Below the pieces are notes generated by a model. That model did not search any database, was not told the DNA's origin, and saw nothing but the letters and a program-made list of their open reading frames with translations. The position numbers and the translations under genes are program-made. A stretch of 64,000 nucleotides of DNA from Corella eumyota (Eukaryota > Chordata > Ascidiacea > Phlebobranchia > Corellidae): NCBI GenBank assembly GCA_963082875.1, contig OY720100.1:4526001-4590000 (forward strand), written 5' to 3'. This document shows positions 48,941 to 62,240 of the stretch, piece by piece (position 1 is the stretch's first letter; every line of letters starts with the position of its first letter).

Positions 48941-51900
48941 TTTGAAGTCGACTTTGTGAAAATTCCCAAAGTTGTTTGTGACGAATTTTCGCAGTTCGTT
49001 CTCAGTATTACAGCGAATTCGTAACCCGGGAAAATTAAAAATAGAAAATTGAATTTGACAGAATAATTATTTTTGTCAGGTTTTCCCGTGTTAATTCCGA
49101 TGCCCTTTGTTTCACTTGTACTTTTTATGATATTGACACTTTGATTGAATTTTCCTGTACTTGATTACACGCTTGCTTTAACAAAAGTATGTTCAATTTA
49201 AATAGCGCTTAAACATAAGACAACTGGCAACAAACATAACAAAACAAGTCATTATAAAATCATAAATCATAAAACCAACTACAGCCTATCACTTCAAATT
49301 CTCTTATCTCTCCGTTATACCAATCATAGAAAAGTTTGATCTATTTTCCTATTTGTACAGATGAAAAATCTAACTATCTAATCTTTAAAATCAATTAATC
49401 CCCGAAAAATCTTAATCTTCGTAAATGAAGTCAAATATGAACTTATAGATATATTTAAAAATCAATTTTTCAAAACAACTGTACCTACCTACGATAAAAT
49501 ACCAAGGATTTTAGAACGTCAAGTGCATTTACATTAATGTTGTTGCGTATTTAAAAGTACAGCTAAACGCTACAAGTTGCATGCACCGGTGCGGAACAGT
49601 CATTAATTATTCAAGTTTTCGTGTGTGGATTATTTTTGCGGTCAATTTCACAAAAATCGGTTAAAAAATTTGTTCGATTCTTTAAAAAAAATTTGTCGAG
49701 TGTCGTAATTTTTAAAATGTCGCGTTATACGAATGTCGTAATTTGATAATTTTAATCCGTAAATAAGCCTTAAATGTGAAATTGAAGATAGCTTTTAATT
49801 CGACGTACGTTTATTTTTCTGCCCACTGACCAAAATATCTCTCTGCTCGTGTTTTTTTTTACAACTTTTGTGATATTATTATCTCGATTTCATAACAAAA
49901 AATGCCGTTATCTTAATATCACATCTTTTTTTCATAAAATTGTTTTTACAGTTCTTCTTAATTGACTCCTATTATTAAAATTTCTATATCTTGGTCAAAT
50001 TTTAAGTCTAAAAAAACTGTCCACTGTCTTTATTTTCATTTTAAAATTGGTTAAATGTAAAGCTTTTGTCTAAACACTTTTAAGTAGTGTTTGTCTCTCC
50101 GCGTGTTAGACATGGTATGTGGATTACCCACTACAACCTATCATATAAAGATAAAAACTTTGATTTATGACGCTAGGTTTACCTCGAATAGGCTATGCGA
50201 GTTTAGCCTAGATTTACGATAAAACGCTAATGCCGAAGCGTACGCTGCGGTCTACCAGAGATGTAAATACCTGAGACGCGTATAAGCTACTTCATAAATA
50301 CTCAAGGTTGCTTACTGCAAATCGTGCGTACGTTTTAAATTCTGCGTAAACTAAAAAGCGCAGGCTTTTAACGTCTTGGTAAATCTTTTTTTCCGATGTT
50401 TATTTTTAAAGTCGTCGTGAAAAGTGAAATTTGTTCCTATTAAATTTATTCGCACTATTTTTATTGCTTACGATTTTTAATTTAAAAGTTACAATATGCT
50501 GCTGACAGAATTACTTTTCGAAATTGATTTTTGTTATAGCAGCTACATTTTCTTAATCGATATTCACTTTGCCTTTGATTTAATAAGCTTAAAAAAGTTA
50601 CGATTTAGACATGTTCTTAGAAATTCTCTGAAAATAGCATTTTTTATGTATAAACAAATTGCTACATTGCTACGAAACAATTTTTAAAGTTGCAATTGAA
50701 ATAAATTAACGGCGTTGTAGCAATAAAAAAAACATTTCGCGGAATTTCCAACACAATTTCCCAAATTAAACTGATTTTATTATTTTCAAAGTTTAACATT
50801 TAAGTAATTATATTTTATTTAACCTTACCTAAATTTTTTACGACTGCCATTTAATAAAACCGTTTAGTAAAGATATTTAATTTCACATTCTCAATTTAAA
50901 TTCTGCAGCAGCACTAAGGCTAAGTTAAAATTCGCTTAAATGACGATTTGAAAAGGCGAAAAAATCAAAACCAGCTTTAGTCGACAGTTTTTAATTTTTT
51001 TGTAATATTGATTATCGCTTTTACAAATTTAACGTGCGTATGTATTTGGATGTGATTGCGTTATTTAACATTTATTTATGATATGATAATCGATGCTTGA
51101 ATAATAAGATTCCGTATTTAAATATTAAAATAACATATTTTAAGAATACACAATTATATTTCGTTGAGCGTAATATCCACACTTTAAGCCTAAAAATAGT
51201 AACTTTTACAGGATTTAAATAATATTTTTTGATATTAACTTTAGTAAGTGTATAAGAAATGTTATACTGTATTAAAGTATTGTTGTTTTGTGCCATTTTT
51301 AGCACGAAGTTAAATTAAGAAGTTTAAGTTGTTGTTATTTTATTTTAATACGTCGAACTGGCCTCTAAGTATTAAGTTTGCGACAATGCCGATAAATCTA
51401 TTAAAACAAAATTAAAACACTAGCTGCGAGATGGCGCCAGAGATTAAGTATTTTTACATTTTTTGAGTATAATATTAACAATTTATTTGTTTATAAAATA
51501 TACTTTCTAAGCCTTTAAAAATAGTTCACAAGTAAAATTAAATACGCAATTAAAATATATACATCTTTTTTAAAATATTTATCATCTCCCATTTTTAGAA
51601 ATTCTGTGTGCACGTCTAACTAGTGATATGTCAACATGCTTTACTATTTTGTCAACTTATTTTACATGAAAAGGTCAACTGAAACTTTATAACTTAACTT
51701 GGACAAAAATATATGTTATTTGCAAAGTGTAAGTTGTTGGTTAATGCATTTTGTTCGTTAAACTATATAGGCTTGAAACAATTTATATGAACTTTATGTG
51801 ATAGTGATCCTTTAATTTAAAGGGCTACATAAAGTTAGATAAAAGGCCTAGTGCTTTCTCTGTAACCAAAATACGTTTGTTTACATTATTCACTTGACTG

Positions 51901-52110
51901 ATTTTTCTTTTTTACCGGCTTTGTGCCGATGGTGCAATCCATGCCTTTTTTTTAACTTTGTAAAACTGGTTTAATTAGTTTAAACCTTGAGCAAGTCCGC
52001 ACGTGTTTGGTTCAATAAAATTTGGATTATATTAAAGATATGTTAAAGTTTATTAGGTTATGTAAAAGTTTACAAATTTTTGCATGTTAATTGAACAAAT
52101 TTTAGCATGT
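48941..52110. other. GPCR upstream region, no gene recognised
   Basis: This is the 5' flank of the minus-strand receptor. The receptor frame stays open for some distance upstream of its first ATG without another ATG. Small ORFs (50496-50687 plus, 51072-51305 minus) are low-complexity and match nothing known. CpG content is higher near the receptor start and falls off to the right. No element was recognised. Confidence 0.5.
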
Positions 52111-52114
52111 TAAT

Positions 52115-52260
52115 TATATTTGCAAACGTCTAACTTACATTCAAGATAAAACATTTTCAGAAAATTTGCAGTAGAACAAAAGTTGCAACATTTTTTAATG
52201 GCTTCGTAATAGCGATATTGTAGCGATTTTTGGCATTTTCGACAAAGGTATATAACGGGT
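52115..52260 (-). repeat. Isolated, diverged satellite-like monomer in inverted orientation
   Basis: Read on the plus strand, AAGATAAAACATTTTCAG, TAGAACAAAAGTTGCAACA and ATTTTCGAC occur in the same order as in the reverse complement of the 53.5-60.8 kb satellite (AGATAAAACATTTCAACG, TAGAACAAAAGTTACAGCA, ATTTTCGAC). About 27 of 32 bases agree in the best block. It is a lone relative of the satellite monomer, opposite in orientation and much older. Confidence 0.6.
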
Positions 52261-53504
52261 TGCTGTTTTTACCAAATTTGGCAAAAAACGAAAAATATCT
52301 CCGTTTTTTTTTTCATTTTTATGCGAAATAAACACTTAAATTAAATTATAAGTCATCTAAACATGCTAAAAATTGCACTTTTATTAAATTTTCGTTTTAA
52401 AAATTATAGCTATTTTTGGAAGAGTATGTATCAGTTGTACTACTAATATATACATTTTTTGCAAATTTACATGGAGTTTTTATTGACAAAGACAAACATT
52501 GCACTTCTGAGAAAATAACATCATATTAATTGATATTTCTTCGTTATAAAATATTCGTAATAAATATATTCTACTTTTTTAATTTTTTTTGTTAAAGCGT
52601 ATCTCGACAATTATTTATGTAAATAAAATATGGTTCAAAATTGTTAGACCATTTTTAATTAACAATATTTAAGTAAATATACTTGTATACAATAAATTTT
52701 AAACATAGAAAAATTAATTTTTTAACCCAGTTTTAAGTTGTTAATATTAGGATATACATTAAACCAAATTTTGAATTCATTAAATTGATATTTGATTTTT
52801 AATCACCAAACAAGCATTTAAATATTAAATATATTAAACAAACAAAAATTATTTTTTAAATGTGTTTTTTAACTACTTATGTCATAAAATACATTATACT
52901 AAATTTTTAATGCTTAATATCGAACTTATAATATCGATCTTTAAAATGCTTAATATTAAATTTTAAAACGAGAAAGTTTGAAAACTAATACATTTTTGTA
53001 AAAATAATTACTTAGTAAGATACATTTTTGATATTAAAATATTTATTTGTCCTTATACTAGATGGGGAATCAAACCTGGGTCTGTCGCTTGACAGTCAAG
53101 TGCCTTACCATTCGAGCTAACGCGAAGGTTTAAAACAGCTGCATTTTTGTAACCATAAGTACTCGGCGAAAAAAAAATTTGAAAAAGAAAAAATCAATTA
53201 TACGACAATTTGTTTATACAATGTTTATTTCTTGTAATTCTTATCAATTACTTTGTTGTAAGTGCGCAGGTAACTGGAATTGGCAAATCAAACAATATAG
53301 GTTACGATAAAGTTTATGTTACGTTAAATTTAAGTTTCTGTAAAATATAATACAGAAGTTATTTTAAAGATGAAAAATGACATTTGAAACATGAAGTGGT
53401 CATTTTGCCCAAAAATATTTAAAATTATTTATTTATTTTTTTTTTTTTTTTTTTGGTTTTTGTCAAATTTAGGAAAAACAACAAGGCTTTTTGTAAAAAA
53501 AAAT
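52261..53504. other. AT-rich sequence left of the satellite array
   Basis: No gene is visible. The stretch is extremely AT-rich, with a tRNA-like fragment at 53046-53131 and a T-run of about 20 at 53440. Nothing else is supported. Confidence 0.5.
53046..53131 (-). repeat. tRNA-like fragment (pseudo-tRNA or SINE head)
   Basis: On the minus strand an A-box-like TTAGCTCGAATGG is followed, about 40 bases on, by a B-box-like GGTTTGATTCC. The 5' CCTT and 3' AAGG could pair as part of an acceptor stem. The middle contains CTTGACTGTCAAG, a hairpin that does not give a normal anticodon arm, and the T-stem is mismatched. It is therefore not a working tRNA gene by inspection. Confidence 0.4.
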
Positions 53505-53879
53505 TTTTTAATAAATCAGTCATAACTTTATTAAATAATAATATTTTTTGTAAATTTTAATAAAATGCGTTGTTTCGACTGGTGCGGCTCTACTGGCATT
53601 ATCGAAATTTGATTCAAAATTTTTAATTTTTGAAAATGTTTTGGTCGAAAATTATATGGTAGCATAATGAGGTCAAGTGATGACGTAATAAGCTATATAA
53701 AAAATGCTGTAACTTTTGTTCTATTAGAAATTTCGTAAAATGTTTTATCTGGTATGTTAGTTTGGTCCCTGCGCATCTAATAAAATACTTATTTTTAAGT
53801 TTTGAAAAATCATACAATTTTAATAAATTAGTCATAACTTTAATAAATATTAATATTTTTTGTAAATATTAATAAAATG

Positions 53880-56385
53880 CGTTATTTTGACAAGTGCGGT
53901 TTTACTGGCATTATCGAAATTTGATTCAAGATTTTTAATTTTTGAAAATGTTTTGGTCGAAAATTATATGGTAGCATAATGAGGTCAAGTGATGACGTAA
54001 TAAGCTATATAAAAAATGCTGTAACTTTTGTTCTATTAGGAATTTCGTTTGAAATGTTTTATCTGGTATGTTAGTTTGGTCCCTGCGCATCTAATAAAAT
54101 ACTTATTTTTGAGTTTTGAAAAATCATACAATTTTAATAAATTAGTCATAACTTTAATAAATATTAATATTTTTTGCAATTATTAATAAAATGCGTTATT
54201 TTGACAAGTGCAGTTCTACTGGCATTATCGAAATTAGATTCAAAATTTTTAATTTTTGAAAATGTTTTGGTCGAAAATTATATGGTAGCATAATGAGGTC
54301 AAGTGATGACGTAATAAGCTATATAAAAAATGCTGTAACTTTTGTTCTATAAGGAATTTCGTTGAAATGTTTTATCTGGTATGTTAGTTTGGTCCCTGCG
54401 CATCTAATAAAATACTTATTTTTGAGTTTTGAAAAATCATACAATTTTAATAAATTAGTCATAACTTTAATAAATATTAATATTTTTTGTAAATATTAAT
54501 AAAATGCGTTATTTTGACAAGTGCAGTTCTACTGGCATTATCGAAATTTGATTCAAATTTTTTTCATTTTTGAAAATGTTTTGGTCGAAAATTATATGGT
54601 AGCATATTGAGGTCAAGTGATGACGTAATAAGCTATATAAAAATGCTGTAACTTTTGTTCTATTAGGAATTTCGTTGAAATGAATTATCTGGTATGTTAG
54701 TTTGGTCCCTGCGCATCTAATAAAATACTTATTTTTGAGTTTTGAAAAATCATACAATTTTAATAAATTAGTCATAACTTTAATAAATATTAATATTTTT
54801 TGTAAATATTAATAAAATGCGTTATTTTGACAAGTGCGGTTCTACTGGCATTATCGAAATTTGATACAAAATTTTTAATTTTTGAAAATGTTTTGGTCGA
54901 AAATTATATGGTAGCATAATGAGGTCAAGTGATGACGTAATAAGCTATATAAAAAATGCTGTAACTTTTGTTCTATTAGGAATTTCGTTGAAATGTTTTA
55001 TCTGGTATGTTAGTTTGGTCCCTGCGCATCTAATAAAATACTTATTTTTGAGTTTTGAAAAATCATACAATTTTAATAAATTAGTCATAACTTTAATAAA
55101 TATTAATATTTTTTGTAAATATTAATAAAATGCGTTATTTTGACAAGTGCGGTTTTACTGGCATTATCGAAATTTGATTCAAGATTTTTAATTTTTGAAA
55201 ATGTTTTGGTCGAAAATTATATGGTAGCATAATGAGGTCAAGTGATGACGTAATAAGCTATATAAAAAATGCTGTAACTTTTGTTCTATTAGGAATTTCG
55301 TTTGAAATGTTTTATCTGGTATGTTAGTTTGGTCCCTGCGCATCTAATAAAATACTTATTTTTGAGTTTTGAAAAATCATACAATTTTAATAAATTAGTC
55401 ATAACTTTAATAAATATTAATATTTTTTGCAATTATTAATAAAATGCGTTATTTTGACAAGTGCAGTTCTACTGGCATTATCGAAATTAGATTCAAAATT
55501 TTTAATTTTTGAAAATGTTTTGGTCGAAAATTATATGGTAGCATAATGAGGTCAAGTGATGACGTAATAAGCTATATAAAAAATGCTGTAACTTTTGTTC
55601 TATAAGGAATTTCGTTGAAATGTTTTATCTGGTATGTTAGTTTGGTCCCTGCGCATCTAATAAAATACTTATTTTTGAGTTTTGAAAAATCATACAATTT
55701 TAATAAATTAGTCATAACTTTAATAAATATTAATATTTTTTGTAAATATTAATAAAATGCGTTATTTTGACAAGTGCAGTTCTACTGGCATTATCGAAAT
55801 TTGATTCAAATTTTTTTCATTTTTGAAAATGTTTTGGTCGAAAATTATATGGTAGCATATTGAGGTCAAGTGATGACGTAATAAGCTATATAAAAATGCT
55901 GTAACTTTTGTTCTATTAGGAATTTCGTTGAAATGAATTATCTGGTATGTTAGTTTGGTCCCTGCGCATCTAATAAAATACTTATTTTTGAGTTTTGAAA
56001 AATCATACAATTTTAATAAATTAGTCATAACTTTAATAAATATTAATATTTTTTGTAAATATTAATAAAATGCGTTATTTTGACAAGTGCGGTTCTACTG
56101 GCATTATCGAAATTTGATACAAAATTTTTAATTTTTGAAAATGTTTTGGTCGAAAATTATATGGTAGCATAATGAGGTCAAGTGATGACGTAATAAGCTA
56201 TATAAAAAATGCTGTAACTTTTGTTCTATTAGGAATTTCGTTGAAATGTTTTATCTGGTATGTTAGTTTGGTCCCTGCGCATCTAATAAAATACTTATTT
56301 TTGAGTTTTGAAAAATCATACAATTTTAATAAATTAGTCATAACTTTAATAAATATTAATATTTTTTGTAAATATTAATAAAATG
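53880..56385. repeat. Four-monomer higher-order duplication (1253-bp period)
   Basis: The block from about 53880 recurs from about 55133. Private variants are shared at the same offsets: TTTTACTGG, an extra T in TTTCGTTTGAAATG, GCAATTATTAAT, CTATAAGG, and AGCATATTGAGG with GAAATGAATTATC. I see no differences between the two blocks by eye. Confidence 0.85.
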
Positions 56386-57062
56386 TGTTATTTTGACAAG
56401 TGCGGTTCTACTGGCATTATCGAAATTTGATTCAAAATTTTTAATTTTTGAAAATGTTTTGGTCGAAAATTATATGGTAGCATAATGAGGTCAAGTGATG
56501 ACGTAATAAGCTATATAAAAATGCTGTAACTTTTGTTCTATTAGGAATTTCGTTGAAATGTTTTATCTGGTATGTTAGTTTGGTCCCTGTGCATCTAATA
56601 AAATACTTATTTTTGAGTTTTGAAAAATCATACAATTTTAATAAATTAGTCATAACTTTAATAAATATTAATATTTTTTGTAAATATTAATAAAATGCAT
56701 TTTGACAAGTGCGGTTCTACTGGCATTATCGAAATTTGATACAAAATTTTTAATTTTTGAAAATGTTTTGGTCGAAAATTATATGGTAGCATAATGAGGT
56801 CAAGTGATGACGTAATAAGCTATATAAAAAATGCTGTAACTTTTGTTCTATTAGGAATTTCGTTGAAATGTTTTATCTGGTATGTTAGTTTGGTCCCTGC
56901 GCATCTAATAAAATACTTATTTTTGAGTTTTGAAAAATCATACAATTTTAATAAATTAGTCATAACTTTAATAAATATTAATATTTTTTGTAAATATTAA
57001 TAAAATGTGTTATTTTGACAAGTGCGGTTCTACTGGCATTATCGAAATTTGATTCAAAATTT

Positions 57063-60000
57063 TTAATTTTTGAAAATGTTTTGGTCGAAAATTATATGGT
57101 AGCATAATGAGGTCAAGTGATGACGTAATAAGCTATATAAAAATGCTGTAACTTTTGTTCTATTAGGAATTTCGTTGAAATGTTTTATCTGGTATGTTAG
57201 TTTGGTCCCTGTGCATCTAATAAAATACTTATTTTTGAGTTTTGAAAAATCATACAATTTTAATAAATTAGTCATAACTTTAATAAATATTAATATTTTT
57301 TGTAAATATTAATAAAATGCATTTTGACAAGTGCGGTTCTACTGGCATTATCGAAATTTGATACAAAATTTTTAATTTTTGAAAATGTTTTGGTCGAAAA
57401 TTATATGGTAGCATAATGAGGTCAAGTGATGACGTAATAAGCTATATAAAAAATGCTGTAACTTTTGTTCTATTAGGAATTTCGTTGAAATGTTTTATCT
57501 GGTATGTTAGTTTGGTCCCTGCGCATCTAATAAAATACTTATTTTTGAGTTTTGAAAAATCATACAATTTTAATAAATTAGTCATAACTTTAATAAATAT
57601 TAATATTTTTTGTAAATATTAATAAAATGTGTTATTTTGACAAGTGCGGTTCTACTGGCATTATCGAAATTTGATTCAAAATTTTTAATTTTTGAAAATG
57701 TTTTGGTCGAAAATTATATGGTAGCATAATGAGGTCAAGTGATGACGAAATAAGCTATATAAAAAATGCTGTAACTTTTGTTCTATTAGGAATTTCGTTG
57801 AAATGTTTTATCTGGTATGTTAGTTTGGTCCCTGCGCATCTAATAAAATACTTATTTTTGAGTTTTGAAAAATCATACAATTTTAATAAATTGGTCATAA
57901 CTTTAATAAATATTAATATTTTTTGTAAATATTAATAAAATACGTTATTTTGACAAGTGCAGTTCTACTGGCATTATCGAAATTTGATTCAAAATTTTTT
58001 CATTTTTGAAAATGTTTTGGTCGAAAATTATATGGTTGCATAATGAGGTCAAGTGATGACGTAATAAGCTATATAAAAATGCTGTAACTTTTGTTCTATT
58101 AGGAATTTCGTTGAAATGTTTTATCTGGTATGTTAGTTTGGTCCCTGCGCATCTAATAAAATACTTATTTTTGAGTTTTGAAAAATCATACAATTTTAAT
58201 AAATTGGTCATAACTTTAATAAATATTAATATTTTTTGTAAATATTAATAAAATGTGTTATTTTGACAAGTGCGGTTCTACTGGCATTATCGAAATTTGA
58301 TTCAAAATTTTTAATTTTTGAAAATGTTTTGGTCAAAAATTATATGGTAGCATAATGAGGTCAAGTGATGACGTAATAAGCTACATAAAAATGCTGTAAC
58401 TTTTGTTCTATTAGGAATTTCGTTGAAATGTTTTATCTGGTATGTTAGTTTGGTCCCTGCGCATCTAATAAAATACTTATTTTTGAGTTTTGAAAAATCA
58501 TACAATTTTAATAAATTGGTCATAACTTTAATAAATATTAATATTTTTTGTAAATATTAATAAAATGCGTTATTTTGACAAGTGCGGTTCTACTGGCATT
58601 ATCGAAATTTGATTCAAAATTTTTAATTTTTGAAAATGTTTTGGTCGAAAATTATATGGTAGCATAATGAGGTCAAGTGATGACGTAATAAGCTATATAA
58701 AAATGCTGTAACTTTTGTTCTATTAGGAATTTCGTTGAAATGTTTTATCTGGTATGTTAGTTTGGTCCCTGTGCATCTAATAAAATACTTATTTTTGAGT
58801 TTTGAAAAATCATACAATTTTAATAAATTAGTCATAACTTTAATAAATATTAATATTTTTTGTAAATATTAATAAAATGCATTTTGACAAGTGCGGTTCT
58901 ACTGGCATTATCGAAATTTGATACAAAATTTTTAATTTTTGAAAATGTTTTGGTCGAAAATTATATGGTAGCATAATGAGGTCAAGTGATGACGTAATAA
59001 GCTATATAAAAAATGCTGTAACTTTTGTTCTATTAGGAATTTCGTTGAAATGTTTTATCTGGTATGTTAGTTTGGTCCCTGCGCATCTAATAAAATACTT
59101 ATTTTTGAGTTTTGAAAAATCATACAATTTTAATAAATTAGTCATAACTTTAATAAATATTAATATTTTTTGTAAATATTAATAAAATGTGTTATTTTGA
59201 CAAGTGCGGTTCTACTGGCATTATCGAAATTTGATTCAAAATTTTTAATTTTTGAAAATGTTTTGGTCGAAAATTATATGGTAGCATAATGAGGTCAAGT
59301 GATGACGAAATAAGCTATATAAAAAATGCTGTAACTTTTGTTCTATTAGGAATTTCGTTGAAATGTTTTATCTGGTATGTTAGTTTGGTCCCTGCGCATC
59401 TAATAAAATACTTATTTTTGAGTTTTGAAAAATCATACAATTTTAATAAATTGGTCATAACTTTAATAAATATTAATATTTTTTGTAAATATTAATAAAA
59501 TACGTTATTTTGACAAGTGCAGTTCTACTGGCATTATCGAAATTTGATTCAAAATTTTTTAATTTTTGAAAATGTTTTGGTCGAAAATTATATGGTTGCA
59601 TAATGAGGTCAAGTGATGACGTAATAAGCTATATAAAAATGCTGTAACTTTTGTTCTATTAGGAATTTCGTTGAAATGTTTTATCTGGTATGTTAGTTTG
59701 GTCCCTGCGCATCTAATAAAATACTTATTTTTGAGTTTTGAAAAATCATACAATTTTAATAAATTGGTCATAACTTTAATAAATATTAATATTTTTTGTA
59801 AATATTAATAAAATGTGTTATTTTGACAAGTGCGGTTCTACTGGCATTATCGAAATTTGATTCAAAATTTTTAATTTTTGAAAATGTTTTGGTCAAAAAT
59901 TATATGGTAGCATAATGAGGTCAAGTGATGACGTAATAAGCTACATAAAAATGCTGTAACTTTTGTTCTATTAGGAATTTCGTTGAAATGTTTTATCTGG

Positions 60001-60182
60001 TATGTTAGTTTGGTCCCTGCGCATCTAATAAAATACTTATTTTTGAGTTTTGAAAAATCATACAATTTTAATAAATTGGTCATAACTTTAATAAATATTA
60101 ATATTTTTTGTAAATATTAATAAAATGCGTTATTTTGACAAGTGCGGTTCTACTGGCATTATCGAAATTTGATTCAAAATTT
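57063..60182. repeat. Five-monomer higher-order duplication (1560-bp period)
   Basis: The block 57063-58622 recurs at 58623-60182. Shared private variants include CCCTGTGCATC, AATGCATTTTGAC, GATGACGAAATAAGC, TATGGTTGCATAATG and GGTCAAAAATTATATGG at offsets of 1560. One difference is visible (a TTTTTTCATTTTT run near 58000 against TTTTTTAATTTTT near 59560). A two-monomer duplication (622 bp) at 56441-57684 overlaps its left side. Confidence 0.8.
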
Positions 60183-62240
60183 TTAATTTTTGAAAATGTT
60201 TTGGTCGAAAATTATATGGTAGCATAATGAGGTCAAGTGATGACGTAATAAGCTATATAAAAATGCTGTAACTTTTGTCCTATTAGGAATTTCGTTGAAA
60301 TGTTTTATCTGGTATGTTAGTTTGGTCCCTGCGCATCTAATAAAATACTTATTTTTGAGTTTTGAAAAATCATACAATTTTAATAAATTAGTCATAACTT
60401 TAATAAATATTAATATTTTTTGTAAATATTAATAAAATGCGTTATTTTGACAAGTGCGGTTGTACTGGCATTATCGAAATTTGATTCAAAATTTTTAATT
60501 TTTAAAAATGTTTTGGTCGAAAATTATATGGTAGCATAATGAGGTCAAGTGATGACGTAAAAAGCTATATAAAAAATGCTGTAACTTTTGTTCTGTTAGG
60601 AATTTCGTTGAAATGTTTTATCTGGTATGTTAGTTTGGTCCCTGCGCATCTAATAAAATACTTATATTTGAGTTTTGAAAAATCATGCAATTTTAATAAA
60701 TTAGTCATAACTTTAATAAATATTAATATTTTTTGTAAATATTAATAAAATGCGTTATTTTGACAAGTGCGGTTCTACTGGCATTGTTAAAATTTGATTT
60801 AAAATTTCCAATTTTTAAATTTTTTTTTGTCGAAAAATTTAAGTTAAAAGTTTTAAGTTATTTTTCATTGACAAAGTTAAGGTTTTATTTTATGTCATTG
60901 GACAAATTTTTTTAAGGTGTACATGGCAGAATAGGAGCCTGAGGTACAAGTCTCTTTTTCTATTTTTATTTCGACATTGTTAAGTTAAAAAACTACATGT
61001 AAAACACAGTTACGATACACATCAATAAGGCAAAGAGTAAAAAGATTTATAACTTACAGAAAGAATAAAAATGACAATAAAATAAAGATGTAAGAAAGCA
61101 TGGATAAATAAAGAAAAAAACAAAATGCAAGATACATATCACTCGAGGATAAAAAATAATTAAATATATAATACAGTATAATAATCAAAGTAACGAAATA
61201 ATTACAAAAAATATTGCAATTCAATATACATCATTTGTACAACTACTGAGATAAAAAATAAGGTAATTTGACGTACAAAATTTATAAAAAAATAAATAAC
61301 ATAAAAAGTACTCAAAAATTACTGTTTATATAAAAATATGTCCAGTTTTATTTACAGAAGTATTTATGTAATTTCAACTTCTATATTTGGATCTGTACAT
61401 TAGATTGTCACAAAACCTCGGCAAAATGGTTATTGAACCCTTGACAAAAAGAAAACAACAACTAGCCCCTTAAGAATCAGAAAACAACTAGCCCCTTAAG
61501 AATGGGTGATTGGATGGCCCACAGAAAAAGCGGAGTAGCGGGTCTTTTGGCAAACGTTGCATGTATGCTCTGATCTTTTTTCCTATAAAATAATAAAGAT
61601 TAGAATATTGCATACAAATATTTAAAGTGTGGTTGTAATTATTTGATTGTGTTAATGTTAAATGTATCATGTAAATTAAGATATGGTTATTTATTTGTTT
61701 TGTGTTGGTGACTTTTTACATTAAAATGGTTTTATACAAACTTAAATAGTTTTACTTGTCAACCAGAATCTAAAAATAAAAAACAGAGTTAGTATTTGTT
61801 TATGGTAATCTACCCTGCAGGAAAAATAAAAAAGGTTAGATTGAAGTTTTCTTTTTAACAGGAACTCTAAAAGAAAAGAACAAATTAAAATTGGCCAAAA
61901 ACAAATTGACGAGCTCTTCGAAATAGTCAACCAGCATCTAAAAATAAAAAACAGAACGTTTAAAATTGTTTTTGGTAATCAAAACCTGAAAAAAAGCCTG
62001 TAAAAAAGCGTTAAGTTTGGTTTAGTTTTTAAAGGCCCCTGAAAAAAATTATAATTTGGTTAGTAATCCCCCTGTAAGGAAATAAAACAAACGGTTTAAG
62101 AGGCCCCTGTGAAGATAAATAATAGGTTTAAAGGTAAAAGGAAATAAGAATGGCCTGCAAAAAATAAAAGAGAGAGAAATTGGAAATTTTTGTGTTTTTT
62201 TCTGCATGTTTAATGTAGTGTTTACTGTGTATGCTAATTT

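Larger units (their letters stand above)
53505..60836. repeat. Tandem satellite array, ~312-bp monomer, 23 recognisable copies
   Basis: A marker word (GGTCAAGTGATGACG) recurs at about 53671, 53983, 54297, 54611, 54922, 55235, 55549, 55864, 56177, 56488, 56797, 57110, 57419, 57732, 58046, 58358, 58670, 58979, 59292, 59606, 59918, 60230 and 60542: 23 copies with mean spacing near 312. Copies are almost identical; both ends fade into diverged half-units. Each monomer contains the 12-bp palindrome AATATTAATATT and, in all but a few copies, TGACGTAA. Short ORFs of 68-88 codons recur on both strands, but they simply follow the monomer and do not resemble any protein. Longer-range duplications of four, two and five monomers are superimposed. 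Confidence 0.97.

Noticed and set aside
53623-60745. Recurrent ORFs of 68-88 codons on both strands (starting MRSSDDV and MTNLLKLYDF)
   Set aside because: They recur only because the satellite monomer recurs. They overlap each other on opposite strands, lose or gain length with single variants, and resemble no protein.
53505-60836. CRISPR-like array
   Set aside because: The period is ~312 bases with no unique spacers, and the context is an animal genome. It is a tandem satellite.
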